A DNA stretch of 64,000 nt from Vibrio sp. Isolate34 (GTDB lineage: Bacteria > Pseudomonadota > Gammaproteobacteria > Enterobacterales > Vibrionaceae). The stretch lies in NCBI RefSeq assembly GCF_022397915.1, contig NZ_JAKEUO010000023.1, positions 1 through 64,000 on the forward strand. Reading direction: 5' to 3'. Positions 25,777-35,438 of this stretch are shown here, piece by piece. The translations under genes and the position numbers were made by a program. Each line of letters opens with the position of its first letter. Position 1 is the stretch's first letter. The notes below the pieces were generated by a model. The model was not told the DNA's origin. It did no database searches and saw only the letters and a program-made list of their open reading frames with translations.

Positions 25777-27267
25777 ATGATGTGGTTTCTTACCTGTGTT
25801 GCAGCACTCATTGGTGGCTACTTTATTTACGGTACCTTTATCGAGAAGATTTTCGGTATCAATGAAAAGCGCCAAACACCAGCCCACACCAAGCAAGATG
25901 GCGTGGACTACGTTCCAATGTCGACACCAAAGGTTTACCTAGTTCAGCTGCTTAACATCGCAGGTGTAGGTCCAATCTTCGGCCCGATCATGGGTGCCCT
26001 TTACGGCCCAGCAGCAATGCTTTGGATCGTTCTAGGTTGTATCTTCGCAGGTGCAGTACACGACTACTTCTCAGGTATGTTATCTATCCGTAATGGCGGA
26101 GCTTCGGTTCCAACCATCACTGGACGTTACCTAGGCAATGGCGCAAAACACTTTATGAACATCTTTGCCATTGTTCTACTGCTTCTTGTTGGTGTGGTAT
26201 TCGTATCTGCTCCAGCAGGTATGATCACTAACCTAGTGAACGACCAAACTGATTTCGCGATGTCTGCTACTACGATGGTTGTTATCATCTTTGCTTACTA
26301 CATCATCGCAACGATTGTCCCTGTCGATAAAATCATTGGTCGCTTCTACCCACTATTCGGTGCGCTGCTTATCTTCATGTCTGTTGGTCTTATCACTGCG
26401 ATTGGTCTATCTGACGAACACCAAATCATGGGTGGCTTCGAGATGAGCGACATGTTCACCAACATGAACCCGAATGACCTACCACTTTGGCCTGCTCTAT
26501 TCATCACTATCGCATGTGGTGCTATCTCTGGCTTCCACGCAACTCAGTCTCCACTGATGGCGCGTTGTATGGAAAATGAGAAGAACGGTCGCTTCGTATT
26601 CTACGGTGCAATGATTGGTGAAGGCATCATCGCTCTAATCTGGTGTGCGCTTGCTCTGTCTTTCTTCGGTTCAGTTGAGTCTCTGTCTGACGCGATTGCA
26701 AACGGCGGCCCGGGTAACGTGGTATACAGCGCTTCATTTGGTCTACTGGGTGTATTTGGCGGTATCCTTGCTTTCCTTGGCGTGGTTATCCTACCAATCA
26801 CTTCGGGTGACACAGCGTTCCGTTCAAGCCGTCTTATCCTTGCTGAATACTTCAACATGGAACAGAAAACACTGCGTAACCGTCTACTAATGGCGTTACC
26901 ACTGTTCGTTATCGGTGGCATCCTGACTCAAGTTGATTTCGGTATCATCTGGCGCTACTTCGGTTTTGCTAACCAATCAACAGCCGTAATGATGCTGTGG
27001 ACAGCTTCAGCTTACCTACTTCGCCACAACAAACTGCACTGGGTAACAACAGTTCCAGCTATCTTCATGACGTCTGTGTGTATCACATTCATCCTGAACA
27101 ACAGCCAACTGGGCTTCGGTCTACCAATGCAAATCTCAACCATCATTGGTGTGGTGAGTGCGCTTGGTGTTGCGGCTTACGTTATTAAAATTTCAAAAGG
27201 CAAAGGCGATATCGACCTGGCTGATGAAGAAGAGAAAGAAGCAAAAGGCGTCACCAAAACAGCCTAG
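25777..27267 (+). CDS. CstA/BtsT-family pyruvate/peptide transporter
   Basis: Carbon-starvation-type membrane transporter of 496 residues, with about 14-16 hydrophobic segments and the conserved family pieces GPIFGPIMGALYGPAAMLWIVLGCIFAGAVHDYFSG near 65 and GFHATQSPLMARC near 250. E. coli CstA and BtsT are longer (about 700) and transport pyruvate. This shorter form is common in other bacteria and keeps the core. The operator array directly upstream and the LytS/LytTR pair directly downstream suggest induction by extracellular pyruvate through that system. Substrate is inferred. A charged cytoplasmic tail (DLADEEEKEAKG) closes the protein. Confidence 0.88.
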   Translation: MMWFLTCVAALIGGYFIYGTFIEKIFGINEKRQTPAHTKQDGVDYVPMSTPKVYLVQLLNIAGVGPIFGPIMGALYGPAAMLWIVLGCIFAGAVHDYFSGMLSIRNGGASVPTITGRYLGNGAKHFMNIFAIVLLLLVGVVFVSAPAGMITNLVNDQTDFAMSATTMVVIIFAYYIIATIVPVDKIIGRFYPLFGALLIFMSVGLITAIGLSDEHQIMGGFEMSDMFTNMNPNDLPLWPALFITIACGAISGFHATQSPLMARCMENEKNGRFVFYGAMIGEGIIALIWCALALSFFGSVESLSDAIANGGPGNVVYSASFGLLGVFGGILAFLGVVILPITSGDTAFRSSRLILAEYFNMEQKTLRNRLLMALPLFVIGGILTQVDFGIIWRYFGFANQSTAVMMLWTASAYLLRHNKLHWVTTVPAIFMTSVCITFILNNSQLGFGLPMQISTIIGVVSALGVAAYVIKISKGKGDIDLADEEEKEAKGVTKTA

Positions 27268-27381
27268 TTCTTTAAGGCTCTTGGGAACAAGAGACCAATC
27301 TTCAGAGAAAGAGACAACAGAACAGTCAAACACAACTTCGCTTGCTCCCGTAATCACTCAGTGATTCGTGGAACCTAAGAC

Positions 27382-27416
27382 TAAAGCCCGTCCACTGTGA
27401 TGGGCTTTATTGTTTT
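27382..27416 (+). terminator. terminator after the CstA/BtsT gene
   Basis: TAAAGCCC (27382-27389) and GGGCTTTA (27402-27409) pair around a 12-base loop, followed by TTGTTTT. It separates the transporter gene from the regulatory genes. Confidence 0.75.
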
Positions 27417-27531
27417 CAGGCGTTAATGCTTTCGACTCTGGGAAGTGAATATAACCCACTAAAACACAAGCAAAGCTACCGTTACCAAGCAATGAGCTTT
27501 ACACTTAACAAGCGTCTCAATAGGTGAAAAT

Positions 27532-29202
27532 ATGGAACTCATTCTCTCTCTGCTACAACAAACCTGCGTCTACTTAGTGATTGCTTACATGTTAAGTAAA
27601 ACCCCACTAATTCTCCCTTTGTTGAGCATCTCTTCGCGCTTAAGCCATAAGATCAGCTGCTACGTTCTGTTTTCCCTGTTCTGTATTATGGGCACCTATT
27701 TCGGACTGCAGATCAATGACGCCATCGCCAATACGCGAGCGATGGGCGCAGTAATGGGCGGCCTGTTTGGTGGTCCTGTGGTTGGCTTTGCGGTCGGGTT
27801 TACTGGTGGGATTCATCGCTACTCATTGGGTGGCTTTACGGACTTAGCTTGTGCTATCTCGACTACAGCAGAGGGCTTGATTGGTGGCCTACTGCACGTT
27901 TACCTAGTCAGAAAGAACAAAGCTAGCCAACTGTTTAACCCGATGGTGGTGTTCTCTGTGACGTTATTTGCAGAGATGATTCAGATGTTGATTCTGCTTG
28001 CGGTCGCCAAACCGTTTGAACAATCTTATGCGCTGGTTTCTGATATTGCTGCGCCAATGATCATTGCAAACTCAGTGGGTGCGGCGCTGTTCATGAGCAT
28101 CATCCAAGATAGAAAAACCATCTTCGAGAAATACTCCGCCACCTTCTCGCGCCGCGCACTCACCATCGCCGAGCGTTCCGTGGGTATTCTGCATGGCGGC
28201 TTCACTTCCGATAATGCACAAAAGATCGTGCGTATCGTTTATGAAGAAACCAACGTTGGTGCTGTTGCGATTACCGACCGAGAAAAAATCCTCGCGTTCG
28301 TCGGCATTGGCGATGAACACCATATTCCAAATACCCCGATTTCATCGCAGAGTACCCTCACTTCGATGGAAAAGAACGACATCATCTACCTTGATGGTAA
28401 AGAGAACCCATACCAATGTTCTCTATCTCAAGATTGTAAGTTAGGTTCTGCGCTTATTATCCCACTGCGTGCAGGTAACGAAGTGGTCGGTACCATCAAA
28501 CTGTATGAGCCTAAGCTGAAGCTATTCTCGACTATCAATATGTCGATGGCAGAGGGTATCGCTCAACTATTATCGAGTCAGATCCTGTTCAGCAACTATC
28601 AGCAGCAGCAAACCCTGCTCACTCAAGCTGAGATCAAACTGTTGCACGCTCAAGTGAACCCCCACTTCTTATTCAATGCGCTCAATACCATCAGTGCTGT
28701 TACACGTCGCGACCCAGACAAAGCGCGAGAGCTTATTCAACACCTGTCTCACTTCTTTAGAAGCAACCTTAAGCAGAACATCAACACAGTGAAACTCAAA
28801 GACGAGCTGGCACACGTCAATGCGTACCTCACCATTGAGAAAGCACGTTTCACCGACCGATTAGAAGTCGAATGGGACATAGACCCACAGTTGTACGAAT
28901 CACAACTGCCGAGCTTTACTCTGCAACCACTGGTTGAGAACGCCATCAAACATGGTATTTCGAATATGTTGGAAGGTGGCACAGTGAAGATCTACAGCGA
29001 GGCTTTCCAAGGTGGATTCAAACTGATCGTCGAAGACAATGCAGGCAACTATCAGAAACCATCTCAAGATCATGTCGGATTAGGCATGGAGATTGTTGAC
29101 AAACGACTCACTAATTTCTTTGGACAAGACTCAGCACTAAAAATAGAATCTCAACCACAGCAATTTACTCGAATGAGCTTTATCATACCTATACTGAAAT
29201 AG
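27532..29202 (+). CDS. LytS/BtsS-family sensor histidine kinase
   Basis: Membrane sensor kinase of 556 residues. The N-terminal 5TM-5TMR_LYT module (about 1-195, with the GGLFGGPVVGFAVGFTGGIHRY loop) is followed by a GAF domain (about 215-350) and a His_kinase domain. The phosphorylated His is 378 in QVNPHFLFNALN, and the N-box PLVENAIKHG follows. E. coli BtsS with this plan senses pyruvate. The gene lies between the transporter and a LytTR regulator, so all three probably act together. The ribosome site is AGGTG, nine bases before the ATG. Confidence 0.9.
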   Translation: MELILSLLQQTCVYLVIAYMLSKTPLILPLLSISSRLSHKISCYVLFSLFCIMGTYFGLQINDAIANTRAMGAVMGGLFGGPVVGFAVGFTGGIHRYSLGGFTDLACAISTTAEGLIGGLLHVYLVRKNKASQLFNPMVVFSVTLFAEMIQMLILLAVAKPFEQSYALVSDIAAPMIIANSVGAALFMSIIQDRKTIFEKYSATFSRRALTIAERSVGILHGGFTSDNAQKIVRIVYEETNVGAVAITDREKILAFVGIGDEHHIPNTPISSQSTLTSMEKNDIIYLDGKENPYQCSLSQDCKLGSALIIPLRAGNEVVGTIKLYEPKLKLFSTINMSMAEGIAQLLSSQILFSNYQQQQTLLTQAEIKLLHAQVNPHFLFNALNTISAVTRRDPDKARELIQHLSHFFRSNLKQNINTVKLKDELAHVNAYLTIEKARFTDRLEVEWDIDPQLYESQLPSFTLQPLVENAIKHGISNMLEGGTVKIYSEAFQGGFKLIVEDNAGNYQKPSQDHVGLGMEIVDKRLTNFFGQDSALKIESQPQQFTRMSFIIPILK

Positions 29203-29294
29203 CGGTCTTTTCGTAGGTGATAGCTTCTCGGTAAGCATATTTAGAAGACATAGATAGAAACAAGCAGGGATAGAATCAAAATGAAGATTGTAGG

Positions 29295-30026
29295 ATGTTA
29301 AAAGCACTAGTTGTCGATGATGAGCTTTTTGCTCGCGAAGAGTTGATCGAGCTGCTGACTGAAACTGGAGAAGTGGAAGTCATTGGTCAAGCGAGTAACG
29401 CAATTGAAGGGCTTAAGCAGATCAACCTTCTCAAGCCTGATGTGGTGTATTTGGACATTCAAATGCCTCAGGTCACTGGGATTGAATTGCTGAGCATGCT
29501 TGACCCGGAAACCATGCCCTATGTGGTGTTTGTGACCGCCTACGATCAATATGCGATTCAAGCCTTTGAAGACAATGCCTTTGACTACCTACTCAAGCCC
29601 GTTGAACCTTGTCGATTAAACAAGAGTGTTTGTCGTCTGAATAAGGTCATCAAGCAAAACCAGAAAGCACCTGAACAAGACATCTCTGCGATTGCTCCCT
29701 GCCACTTAGAGCAGATTCCGTGTATTGGTCATAACCGAATTGTGATCATGGCAAGCCAAACGGTTGAATGCGCCTATTCTGATATCAGTGGTGTGCATGT
29801 TCGCAGCTCATCACAAACGGCAACCTCACAGTTAACCCTGAAGGTCTTGGAAGAAAAGACCGATTTAATCCGCTGTCATCGACAATATTTGATCAACATA
29901 AAATCGATCCAAGAGATCAAGTTACTAGAGAATGGATTAGCCGAGATCATCACACTGACGGGCTTTGAAGTCCCTGTGAGTCGTCGCTATCTCAAGACCT
30001 TAAAAGAGCAACTCGGCCTCCAGTAA
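29295..30026 (+). CDS. LytTR response regulator, BtsR-like
   Basis: Response regulator of 243 residues with a receiver domain (1-120; Asp pocket DDE at 8-10, phospho-acceptor Asp54 in YLDIQMP, and the FVTAYDQYAIQAFEDNAFDYLLKPV segment). A linker leads to a C-terminal LytTR DNA-binding domain (about 140-240, with IRCHRQYLINIKSI and PVSRRY). LytTR proteins bind tandem direct repeats about 21 bp apart, the period seen upstream of the CstA/BtsT gene. It is probably phosphorylated by the kinase encoded 92 bases upstream. Confidence 0.92.
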   Translation: MLKALVVDDELFAREELIELLTETGEVEVIGQASNAIEGLKQINLLKPDVVYLDIQMPQVTGIELLSMLDPETMPYVVFVTAYDQYAIQAFEDNAFDYLLKPVEPCRLNKSVCRLNKVIKQNQKAPEQDISAIAPCHLEQIPCIGHNRIVIMASQTVECAYSDISGVHVRSSSQTATSQLTLKVLEEKTDLIRCHRQYLINIKSIQEIKLLENGLAEIITLTGFEVPVSRRYLKTLKEQLGLQ

Positions 30027-30060
30027 ACACCTTTCAGGACAGGACATAAAGTACGATCAA

Positions 30061-30085
30061 AAAAGCCAACGCATTAACGTTGGCT
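30061..30085. terminator. bidirectional terminator between the LytTR gene and ispH
   Basis: AGCCAACG (30064-30071) pairs with CGTTGGCT (30078-30085) around six bases. The minus strand continues with TTTTTT, so it best serves ispH. Confidence 0.85.
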
Positions 30086-30127
30086 GTTTACTGTTTGCGA
30101 ATCGCTAGTATCACAAGTCGATAGAGA

Positions 30128-31072
30128 TTAGTCGACTTGCTTAATCTGTAGCTCTTTCGGTACTTCGAAGAACATGTTCTCTTCACGACCTTGAATTTCT
30201 TCAACGTCAGTCGCACCTAGCTCGCGGATACGGTCTAAGATTTGGTTTACTAGCTCTTCAGGAGCAGAAGCACCTGCCGTTACACCGATCTTCTTCTTGC
30301 CTTCAACCCATTCAGTTTGAATGTCTTCAGGGCAATCCGTTAGGTAGCCTGGTGTACCAAGCTTCTCAGCCAGCTCTTTCAAACGTGTTGAGTTCGATGA
30401 GTTCTTAGAACCAACAACAATCACTACGTCGACGTCGTTTGCCATCTCACGCACTGCGTCTTGACGGTTTTGAGTTGCGTAGCAGATGTCGTCTTTACGA
30501 GGGCCTTGAATCTCAGGGAACACACGACGTAGCTCTTCAATCACATCTGCCGTCTCATCAACAGACAGCGTAGTTTGGCTCACGTAGTGCAGGTTACTTG
30601 GATCATTCACCACTAGGTTTTGTACGTCTTCTGGTCTTTCAACCAAGTACATACCACCAGTTTGGCTAGCGTACTGACCCATAGTACCTTCAACTTCAGG
30701 GTGACCTGCGTGACCAATCAGTACCACTTCCATATGTTTGCGGCTCGCACGAGCAACCTCCATATGAACTTTAGTCACCAAAGGACACGTTGCATCAAAC
30801 ACTGTAAGTTCACGCTCTTTCGCTTCTTTACGAACAGCTTGAGATACACCGTGAGCAGAGAAAATTACGATGTTATCGTCTGGCACTTCACTCAGCTCTT
30901 CGACAAAAATAGCACCACGTTGCTTAAGCCCTTCAACAACAAAGCGGTTATGTACCACTTCATGGCGAACATAAATCGGTGGCTGATACATTTCAAGTGC
31001 GCGCTCTACGATGCTGATCGCACGATCGACACCGGCACAAAAGCCACGAGGGTTAGCTAACATTATTTTCAT
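30128..31072 (-). CDS. ispH: 4-hydroxy-3-methylbut-2-enyl diphosphate reductase IspH
   Basis: Last enzyme of the MEP isoprenoid pathway, making IPP and DMAPP with a [4Fe-4S] cluster. The three cluster Cys residues are in PRGFCAGVD, FDATCPLVTK and DICYATQNR. The conserved HAGHPEVEGTMGQ and SSNSTRL segments are also present. I take the ATG at 31072 (MKIMLANPRGF), where homologs begin, although two in-frame ATGs lie up to 15 bases upstream and cannot be excluded. It ends the leftward ileS-lspA-fkpB-ispH series known from E. coli. Confidence 0.96.
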   Translation of the reverse strand: MKIMLANPRGFCAGVDRAISIVERALEMYQPPIYVRHEVVHNRFVVEGLKQRGAIFVEELSEVPDDNIVIFSAHGVSQAVRKEAKERELTVFDATCPLVTKVHMEVARASRKHMEVVLIGHAGHPEVEGTMGQYASQTGGMYLVERPEDVQNLVVNDPSNLHYVSQTTLSVDETADVIEELRRVFPEIQGPRKDDICYATQNRQDAVREMANDVDVVIVVGSKNSSNSTRLKELAEKLGTPGYLTDCPEDIQTEWVEGKKKIGVTAGASAPEELVNQILDRIRELGATDVEEIQGREENMFFEVPKELQIKQVD

Positions 31073-31242
31073 TTCATTGCTCATCATTTACCGCGGTACT
31101 TAGGTTGTTTCTATAGAGTTCGCCGTCAGCGAGGTTCGCATTCTACAGTGAAGCGCCTAGACAGTGAAGCTCTGGGTTGAGTGTCACAACTGTAAGGCTA
31201 TCTTATTCTAGCGTGAAGACAGCTATTCTAACGTTAAGAGAG

Positions 31243-31674
31243 CTATTCGACAGCTAAGATATTGACATCAAACGTAACGTCTTGGCCTGCAAGTGGGTGA
31301 TTAAAATCAACCGTCACTGAGTCACCCGCGATATCTGCAATAATACCTGGGATTTCCATACCGTCAGGGCCAGAGAATGCCATGATAGTACCGACTTCAA
31401 CATCTGTACCACCAGCAAATTTTGCTTTATCCATATGGTGAATATGGTCTGGATTAGGCATACCAAACGCGTCTTGTGCTTTCAGTTCGATAGACTTTTC
31501 TGTGCCTTCTTCAAGTCCAAGCAGGCATGCTTCGAAGTTCTCGCTTAGGCTGCCATCACCCATAACGAACTTCGCTGGTTTGCCCATATTTTCCGTACTA
31601 TCGGCAACTGAACCATCCTTCATCTTAATCGTAAAATGTAGGGTTACTGCTGAATCATTTTTAATTGCTGCCAC
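31243..31674 (-). CDS. fkpB: FKBP-type peptidyl-prolyl isomerase FkpB (SlpA)
   Basis: Cytoplasmic cis-trans prolyl isomerase and chaperone of the SlyD/SlpA group. About 143 residues have the FKBP core around an inserted IF domain: LHFTIKMKDGSVADST, GLEEGTEKS, and the DAFGMPNPDHIHHMDKAKF flap. The GTG at 31674 is chosen over a longer frame starting at 31713 because AAGGAAA lies directly before it, and the protein then begins VAAIKND as homologs do. A strong terminator lies between it and lspA, so it probably has its own promoter. Confidence 0.93.
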   Translation of the reverse strand: MAAIKNDSAVTLHFTIKMKDGSVADSTENMGKPAKFVMGDGSLSENFEACLLGLEEGTEKSIELKAQDAFGMPNPDHIHHMDKAKFAGGTDVEVGTIMAFSGPDGMEIPGIIADIAGDSVTVDFNHPLAGQDVTFDVNILAVE

Positions 31675-31742
31675 GTTACTTTCCTTAGACTTCTTTATTA
31701 TTTGAGAACGCATTCTGCTTTGCTCTCATATTAGTTGCAGCA

Positions 31743-31779
31743 TAAAAAAAAGCGCCACCGGAATCAACCGACAGCGCTT
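31743..31779 (-). terminator. strong terminator between lspA and fkpB
   Basis: A 12-base stem (31750-31761 with 31768-31779, including three G-U pairs in RNA) with a six-base loop, followed on the minus strand by eight Ts. It should end most transcripts coming from ileS-lspA. Confidence 0.9.
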
Positions 31780-31857
31780 AGGGCTATTCTATTCTGTGAG
31801 TCATAGACTGACTTTAAGGCAATCTATTTCAAAGCGTTTTACTTAAGGCTTATTCGC

Positions 31858-32358
31858 CTATTTGCTTTCATCTTTCTTGCGGAAACCATCGAGGATGATC
31901 ATCGCAGCACCGATACAGATTCCCATATCCGCTAAGTTGAATGCAGGCCAGTGGTAAGTGCCCCAGTAGAAATCTAAGTAATCGACAACAAAGCCGTGTA
32001 CTACTCGGTCAAATACGTTGCCAACCGCACCACCGATGATGATGGCGTAAGCAATGTTGTTCCACTTTTCTGTCGCTGGTAGCTTGCTCATCCAGTACGT
32101 CAGCATGCCCGTTACTGCAAATGCGATACCGGTAAATAACCAACGCTGCCAACCACTCTGATCGCTCAAGAAGCTAAATGCTGCGCCGTAATTATGTACG
32201 TACAAGAAGTTAAAGAACGGCAGCACCTCAATACGGTTTGCCCAGCCATAACCCATGTTGTCCATCACGAAAAGTTTAATGCCGATATCTGCAAGGAAGA
32301 CTAATAGAGCCAACCATAACCAACGCACACCAGATTGTTTTAACGAAACTTCACTCAT
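31858..32358 (-). CDS. lspA: prolipoprotein signal peptidase LspA
   Basis: Inner-membrane aspartyl protease (signal peptidase II) that cuts signal peptides from lipidated prolipoproteins. It works after Lgt, which is also encoded in this window. The 166 residues contain four transmembrane helices and the two catalytic Asp regions GNVFDRVVHGFVVDYLDF and FNLADMGICIG. It lies downstream of ileS as in E. coli. A hairpin in the 158-base gap suggests partial uncoupling. Confidence 0.96.
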   Translation of the reverse strand: MSEVSLKQSGVRWLWLALLVFLADIGIKLFVMDNMGYGWANRIEVLPFFNFLYVHNYGAAFSFLSDQSGWQRWLFTGIAFAVTGMLTYWMSKLPATEKWNNIAYAIIIGGAVGNVFDRVVHGFVVDYLDFYWGTYHWPAFNLADMGICIGAAMIILDGFRKKDESK

Positions 32359-32454
32359 TTCTATTCCTAGTATTTACGAAGCTGGTATTCATTCTCACCT
32401 GATTTAAGTGATCATCAGTACCCAACTTGGCGAAACACATTTCCTATAATTAAA

Positions 32455-32479
32455 AATAACCCCAGTTGATACTGGGGCT
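32455..32479 (-). terminator. hairpin after ileS
   Basis: AACCCCAGT (32458-32466) pairs with ACTGGGGCT (32471-32479), using one G-U pair in the minus-strand RNA, and the minus strand then reads TTATTTTTAA. Probably a partial terminator between ileS and lspA. Confidence 0.65.
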
Positions 32480-32516
32480 ATAATTTTTACAAAAAGTTCA
32501 GTCTTTCTCTGAGCGG

Positions 32517-35375
32517 TTATGCGAACTTACGCACTTCGCCTTCACCGTCGATGTTCGACACACAACGACCACAAACTTTCTCGTGACCTTCGATAGTGCC
32601 TACATCTGGAGTGTGGTGCCAGCAACGGTCACACTTCTCAGCTTCAGTCGCCGCTACTTCAACGAATAGACCTTCAACGTCTGTCGCTTGAGCTGCATCA
32701 GACTTCTCACTTAGTGGCTTAACAACCGCAGCAGAAGTGATAAGTACGAAACGTAGCTCATCTTCTAGCTTGTTGATCTTAGCCGCTAGTGCATCGTCAG
32801 CGTATAGAGTAACTTCAGCTTGCAGTGCACCACCGATCGTTTTCTCTTTACGAGCGTCTTCAAGAAGCTTGTTCACTGCGCCACGAACAGTCTGGATTTC
32901 AGCCCAGAATTCGTTGCTTAGCTCTTCGCCTTCAGCAAGACCAAATAGACCTTCGAACCACTCACCAGTGAATACGAACTTGTCACGTTGCTCTCCAGTT
33001 GGTAAAGAGCTTGGCATCTCGTTCCAGATTTCATCTGCAGTGAACGACATGATAGGCGCCATCCAACGAACTAGAGCTTCTACGATGTAGTAAAGCGCAG
33101 TCTGACAGCTACGTTGAGCATGACTGCCCTGCTTCGCTGTGTACTGACGGTCTTTGATTACGTCTAGGTAGAAAGAACCCATTTCGATAGAACAGAACTG
33201 CATTAGACGCTGAGTTACACCGTGCGTGTTGTACTCGCCGTATGCTTTAACGATCTCTTCTTGTGCAGCTTGAGCACGGCCAACAGCCCAGCGATCAAGT
33301 GCAACCATCTCTTCAGCAGGCACTAGGTCAGTTTCAGGGTTGAAACCGTTCAAGTTCGCTAGGAAGAAACGAGCTGTGTTACGAATACGACGGTAAGCAT
33401 CAGCTGAACGCTTCAGGATTTCATCAGAAACCGCAACTTCACCCGTGTAGTCTGTAGAAGCAACCCATAGACGCAGGATATCTGCACCTAGCTTGTTGGT
33501 TACATCTTTAGGTGCAACAACGTTACCGATAGATTTAGACATCTTACGGCCGTTACCATCAACCACGAAACCGTGAGTTAGTACTTGCTTGTATGGTGCT
33601 TCGTCTTTCATCGCGATAGATGAAATTAGAGAAGACTGGAACCAGCCACGGTGTTGGTCTGAACCTTCAAGGTAAAGATCTGCACTGTTACCGTTGTACT
33701 CTTCACGAGAATCCACAACAGAGAAGTGCGTAACACCTGAGTCGAACCATACGTCTAGCGTATCCATTACTTTTTCGTACTTATCAGCGTCTTCAGCGCC
33801 CATAAGTTCAGCAGCGTCTACATCCCACCAAGCTTGAATGCCTTTCTCTTCAACTAGCTTCGCTACTTTTTCAATAAGCGCTGGGCTATCAGGGTGAAGT
33901 TCTGACGTTTCTTTATGAACGAACAGAGCAATTGGCACACCCCAAGTACGTTGACGAGAGATACACCACTCAGGGCGACCTTCGATCATACCTTCGATAC
34001 GGCTTTGACCCCACTCTGGCATCCACTCAACATTCTTAGTTGACTCTAGTGCTTTTGCACGTAGGCCAGCTTGATCCATAGAGATGAACCATTGTGGTGT
34101 TGCACGGAAGATGATTGGAGTTTTATGTCTCCAACAATGTGGGTAACTGTGCTCGTAAGCGTGGTGATGCAGAAGTGCACCTTTCTCTTTTAGAACTTCT
34201 AAAACAGAGTCGTTCGCTTTGAATACGTGCTGACCAGCAAATAGCTCTGTATCTGGCAGGTAAACGCCGTTAGAGCCTACTGGGTTAGCGATTTCTAGGT
34301 TGTACTTCTTACCAACCACGAAATCCTCTTGACCGTGACCAGGTGCAGTGTGAACCACACCAGTACCTGAATCCGTTGTAACGTGGTCACCAAGAACAGC
34401 TGGAACAGTAAAGTCGTAGAACGGGTGGTTGAACTGAGAAAGCTCAAGATCAGCACCAGTAGCAAAACCAAGGTTATGGAAGTGCTCGATACCTGCACGA
34501 TCCATTACGTCTTTTGCTAGTTCAGAAGCAACAACGATACGTTGAGCTGGCTGGTCGCCATTTGCTTCAACTTGGATAAGCAAGTATTCAAGATCATCAC
34601 GTAGACATACTGCGCGGTTAGCTGGCAGAGTCCATGGTGTTGTTGTCCAGATAACGATAGAAATTTCGCCCTGACCCGCGTGGCCTTCAGCTAGAGTAAA
34701 TTTCTCTAGAAGTGCCGCTTCGTCAGCTGCTGTAAATTTCACATCGATAGATGGAGAAACTTTATCTTTGTATTCAACTTCAGCTTCAGCCAGAGCAGAA
34801 CCACAGTCAGTACACCAGTGAACTGGTTTGAAACCTTTAAGAAGGTGACCTTTGTCTGCGATTTTACCTAGAGAACGAATGATGTTCGCTTCTGTACCGA
34901 AATCCATAGTGCGGTAAGGTTTATCCCACTCGCCCATGATACCAAGACGTTTGAAGCTCTCTTTCTGACCTTCAACTTGGCCCGCAGCGTACTTACGACA
35001 CTCTTCGCGGAATTCAGCAGCCGAAATCTTCTGACCAGGCTTACCTTTCTTCTTCTCAACCATTAGCTCGATTGGAAGACCGTGACAGTCCCAACCAGGG
35101 ATGTACGGTGCATCAAAACCAGAAAGGGTCTTAGATTTAATAATAATGTCTTTAAGAATCTTATTCAGCGCGTGGCCAATGTGAATGTCGCCGTTCGCGT
35201 ATGGAGGGCCATCATGCAGTACGAAAGATTTTTTACCTTTCTTTGCCTTACGGATTTCGCCGTAAAGATCTTCTTTGTACCAACGCTTAAGCATTTCTGG
35301 CTCACGATTTGCCAGATTGCCGCGCATTGGGAACCCTGTTTCTGGTAAGTTCAGGGTATCTTTATAATCACTCAT
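32517..35375 (-). CDS. ileS: isoleucyl-tRNA synthetase IleS
   Basis: Class I synthetase charging tRNA-Ile, with an editing (CP1) domain against valine. The 952 residues show HIGH as GDIHIGHALNKI near 64, KMSKS as GRKMSKSIGN near 605, and the C-terminal zinc finger CDRCWHHTPDVGTIEGHEKVCGRC with all four Cys. The zinc finger and length mark the bacterial mupirocin-sensitive type. It lies between ribF and lspA, the conserved order, and is probably cotranscribed with ribF (63-base gap). Confidence 0.98.
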   Translation of the reverse strand: MSDYKDTLNLPETGFPMRGNLANREPEMLKRWYKEDLYGEIRKAKKGKKSFVLHDGPPYANGDIHIGHALNKILKDIIIKSKTLSGFDAPYIPGWDCHGLPIELMVEKKKGKPGQKISAAEFREECRKYAAGQVEGQKESFKRLGIMGEWDKPYRTMDFGTEANIIRSLGKIADKGHLLKGFKPVHWCTDCGSALAEAEVEYKDKVSPSIDVKFTAADEAALLEKFTLAEGHAGQGEISIVIWTTTPWTLPANRAVCLRDDLEYLLIQVEANGDQPAQRIVVASELAKDVMDRAGIEHFHNLGFATGADLELSQFNHPFYDFTVPAVLGDHVTTDSGTGVVHTAPGHGQEDFVVGKKYNLEIANPVGSNGVYLPDTELFAGQHVFKANDSVLEVLKEKGALLHHHAYEHSYPHCWRHKTPIIFRATPQWFISMDQAGLRAKALESTKNVEWMPEWGQSRIEGMIEGRPEWCISRQRTWGVPIALFVHKETSELHPDSPALIEKVAKLVEEKGIQAWWDVDAAELMGAEDADKYEKVMDTLDVWFDSGVTHFSVVDSREEYNGNSADLYLEGSDQHRGWFQSSLISSIAMKDEAPYKQVLTHGFVVDGNGRKMSKSIGNVVAPKDVTNKLGADILRLWVASTDYTGEVAVSDEILKRSADAYRRIRNTARFFLANLNGFNPETDLVPAEEMVALDRWAVGRAQAAQEEIVKAYGEYNTHGVTQRLMQFCSIEMGSFYLDVIKDRQYTAKQGSHAQRSCQTALYYIVEALVRWMAPIMSFTADEIWNEMPSSLPTGEQRDKFVFTGEWFEGLFGLAEGEELSNEFWAEIQTVRGAVNKLLEDARKEKTIGGALQAEVTLYADDALAAKINKLEDELRFVLITSAAVVKPLSEKSDAAQATDVEGLFVEVAATEAEKCDRCWHHTPDVGTIEGHEKVCGRCVSNIDGEGEVRKFA

Positions 35376-35438
35376 CGATTCTTAATTCCGTTATATTGGG
35401 CGAAGTTAGACATTATGTTAATCGGTGGAATCATCCGA

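Noticed and set aside
31143..31165. Ten-base direct repeat ACAGTGAAGC in the fkpB-ispH gap
   Set aside because: Two short copies in a low-complexity gap; not enough to claim an operator.
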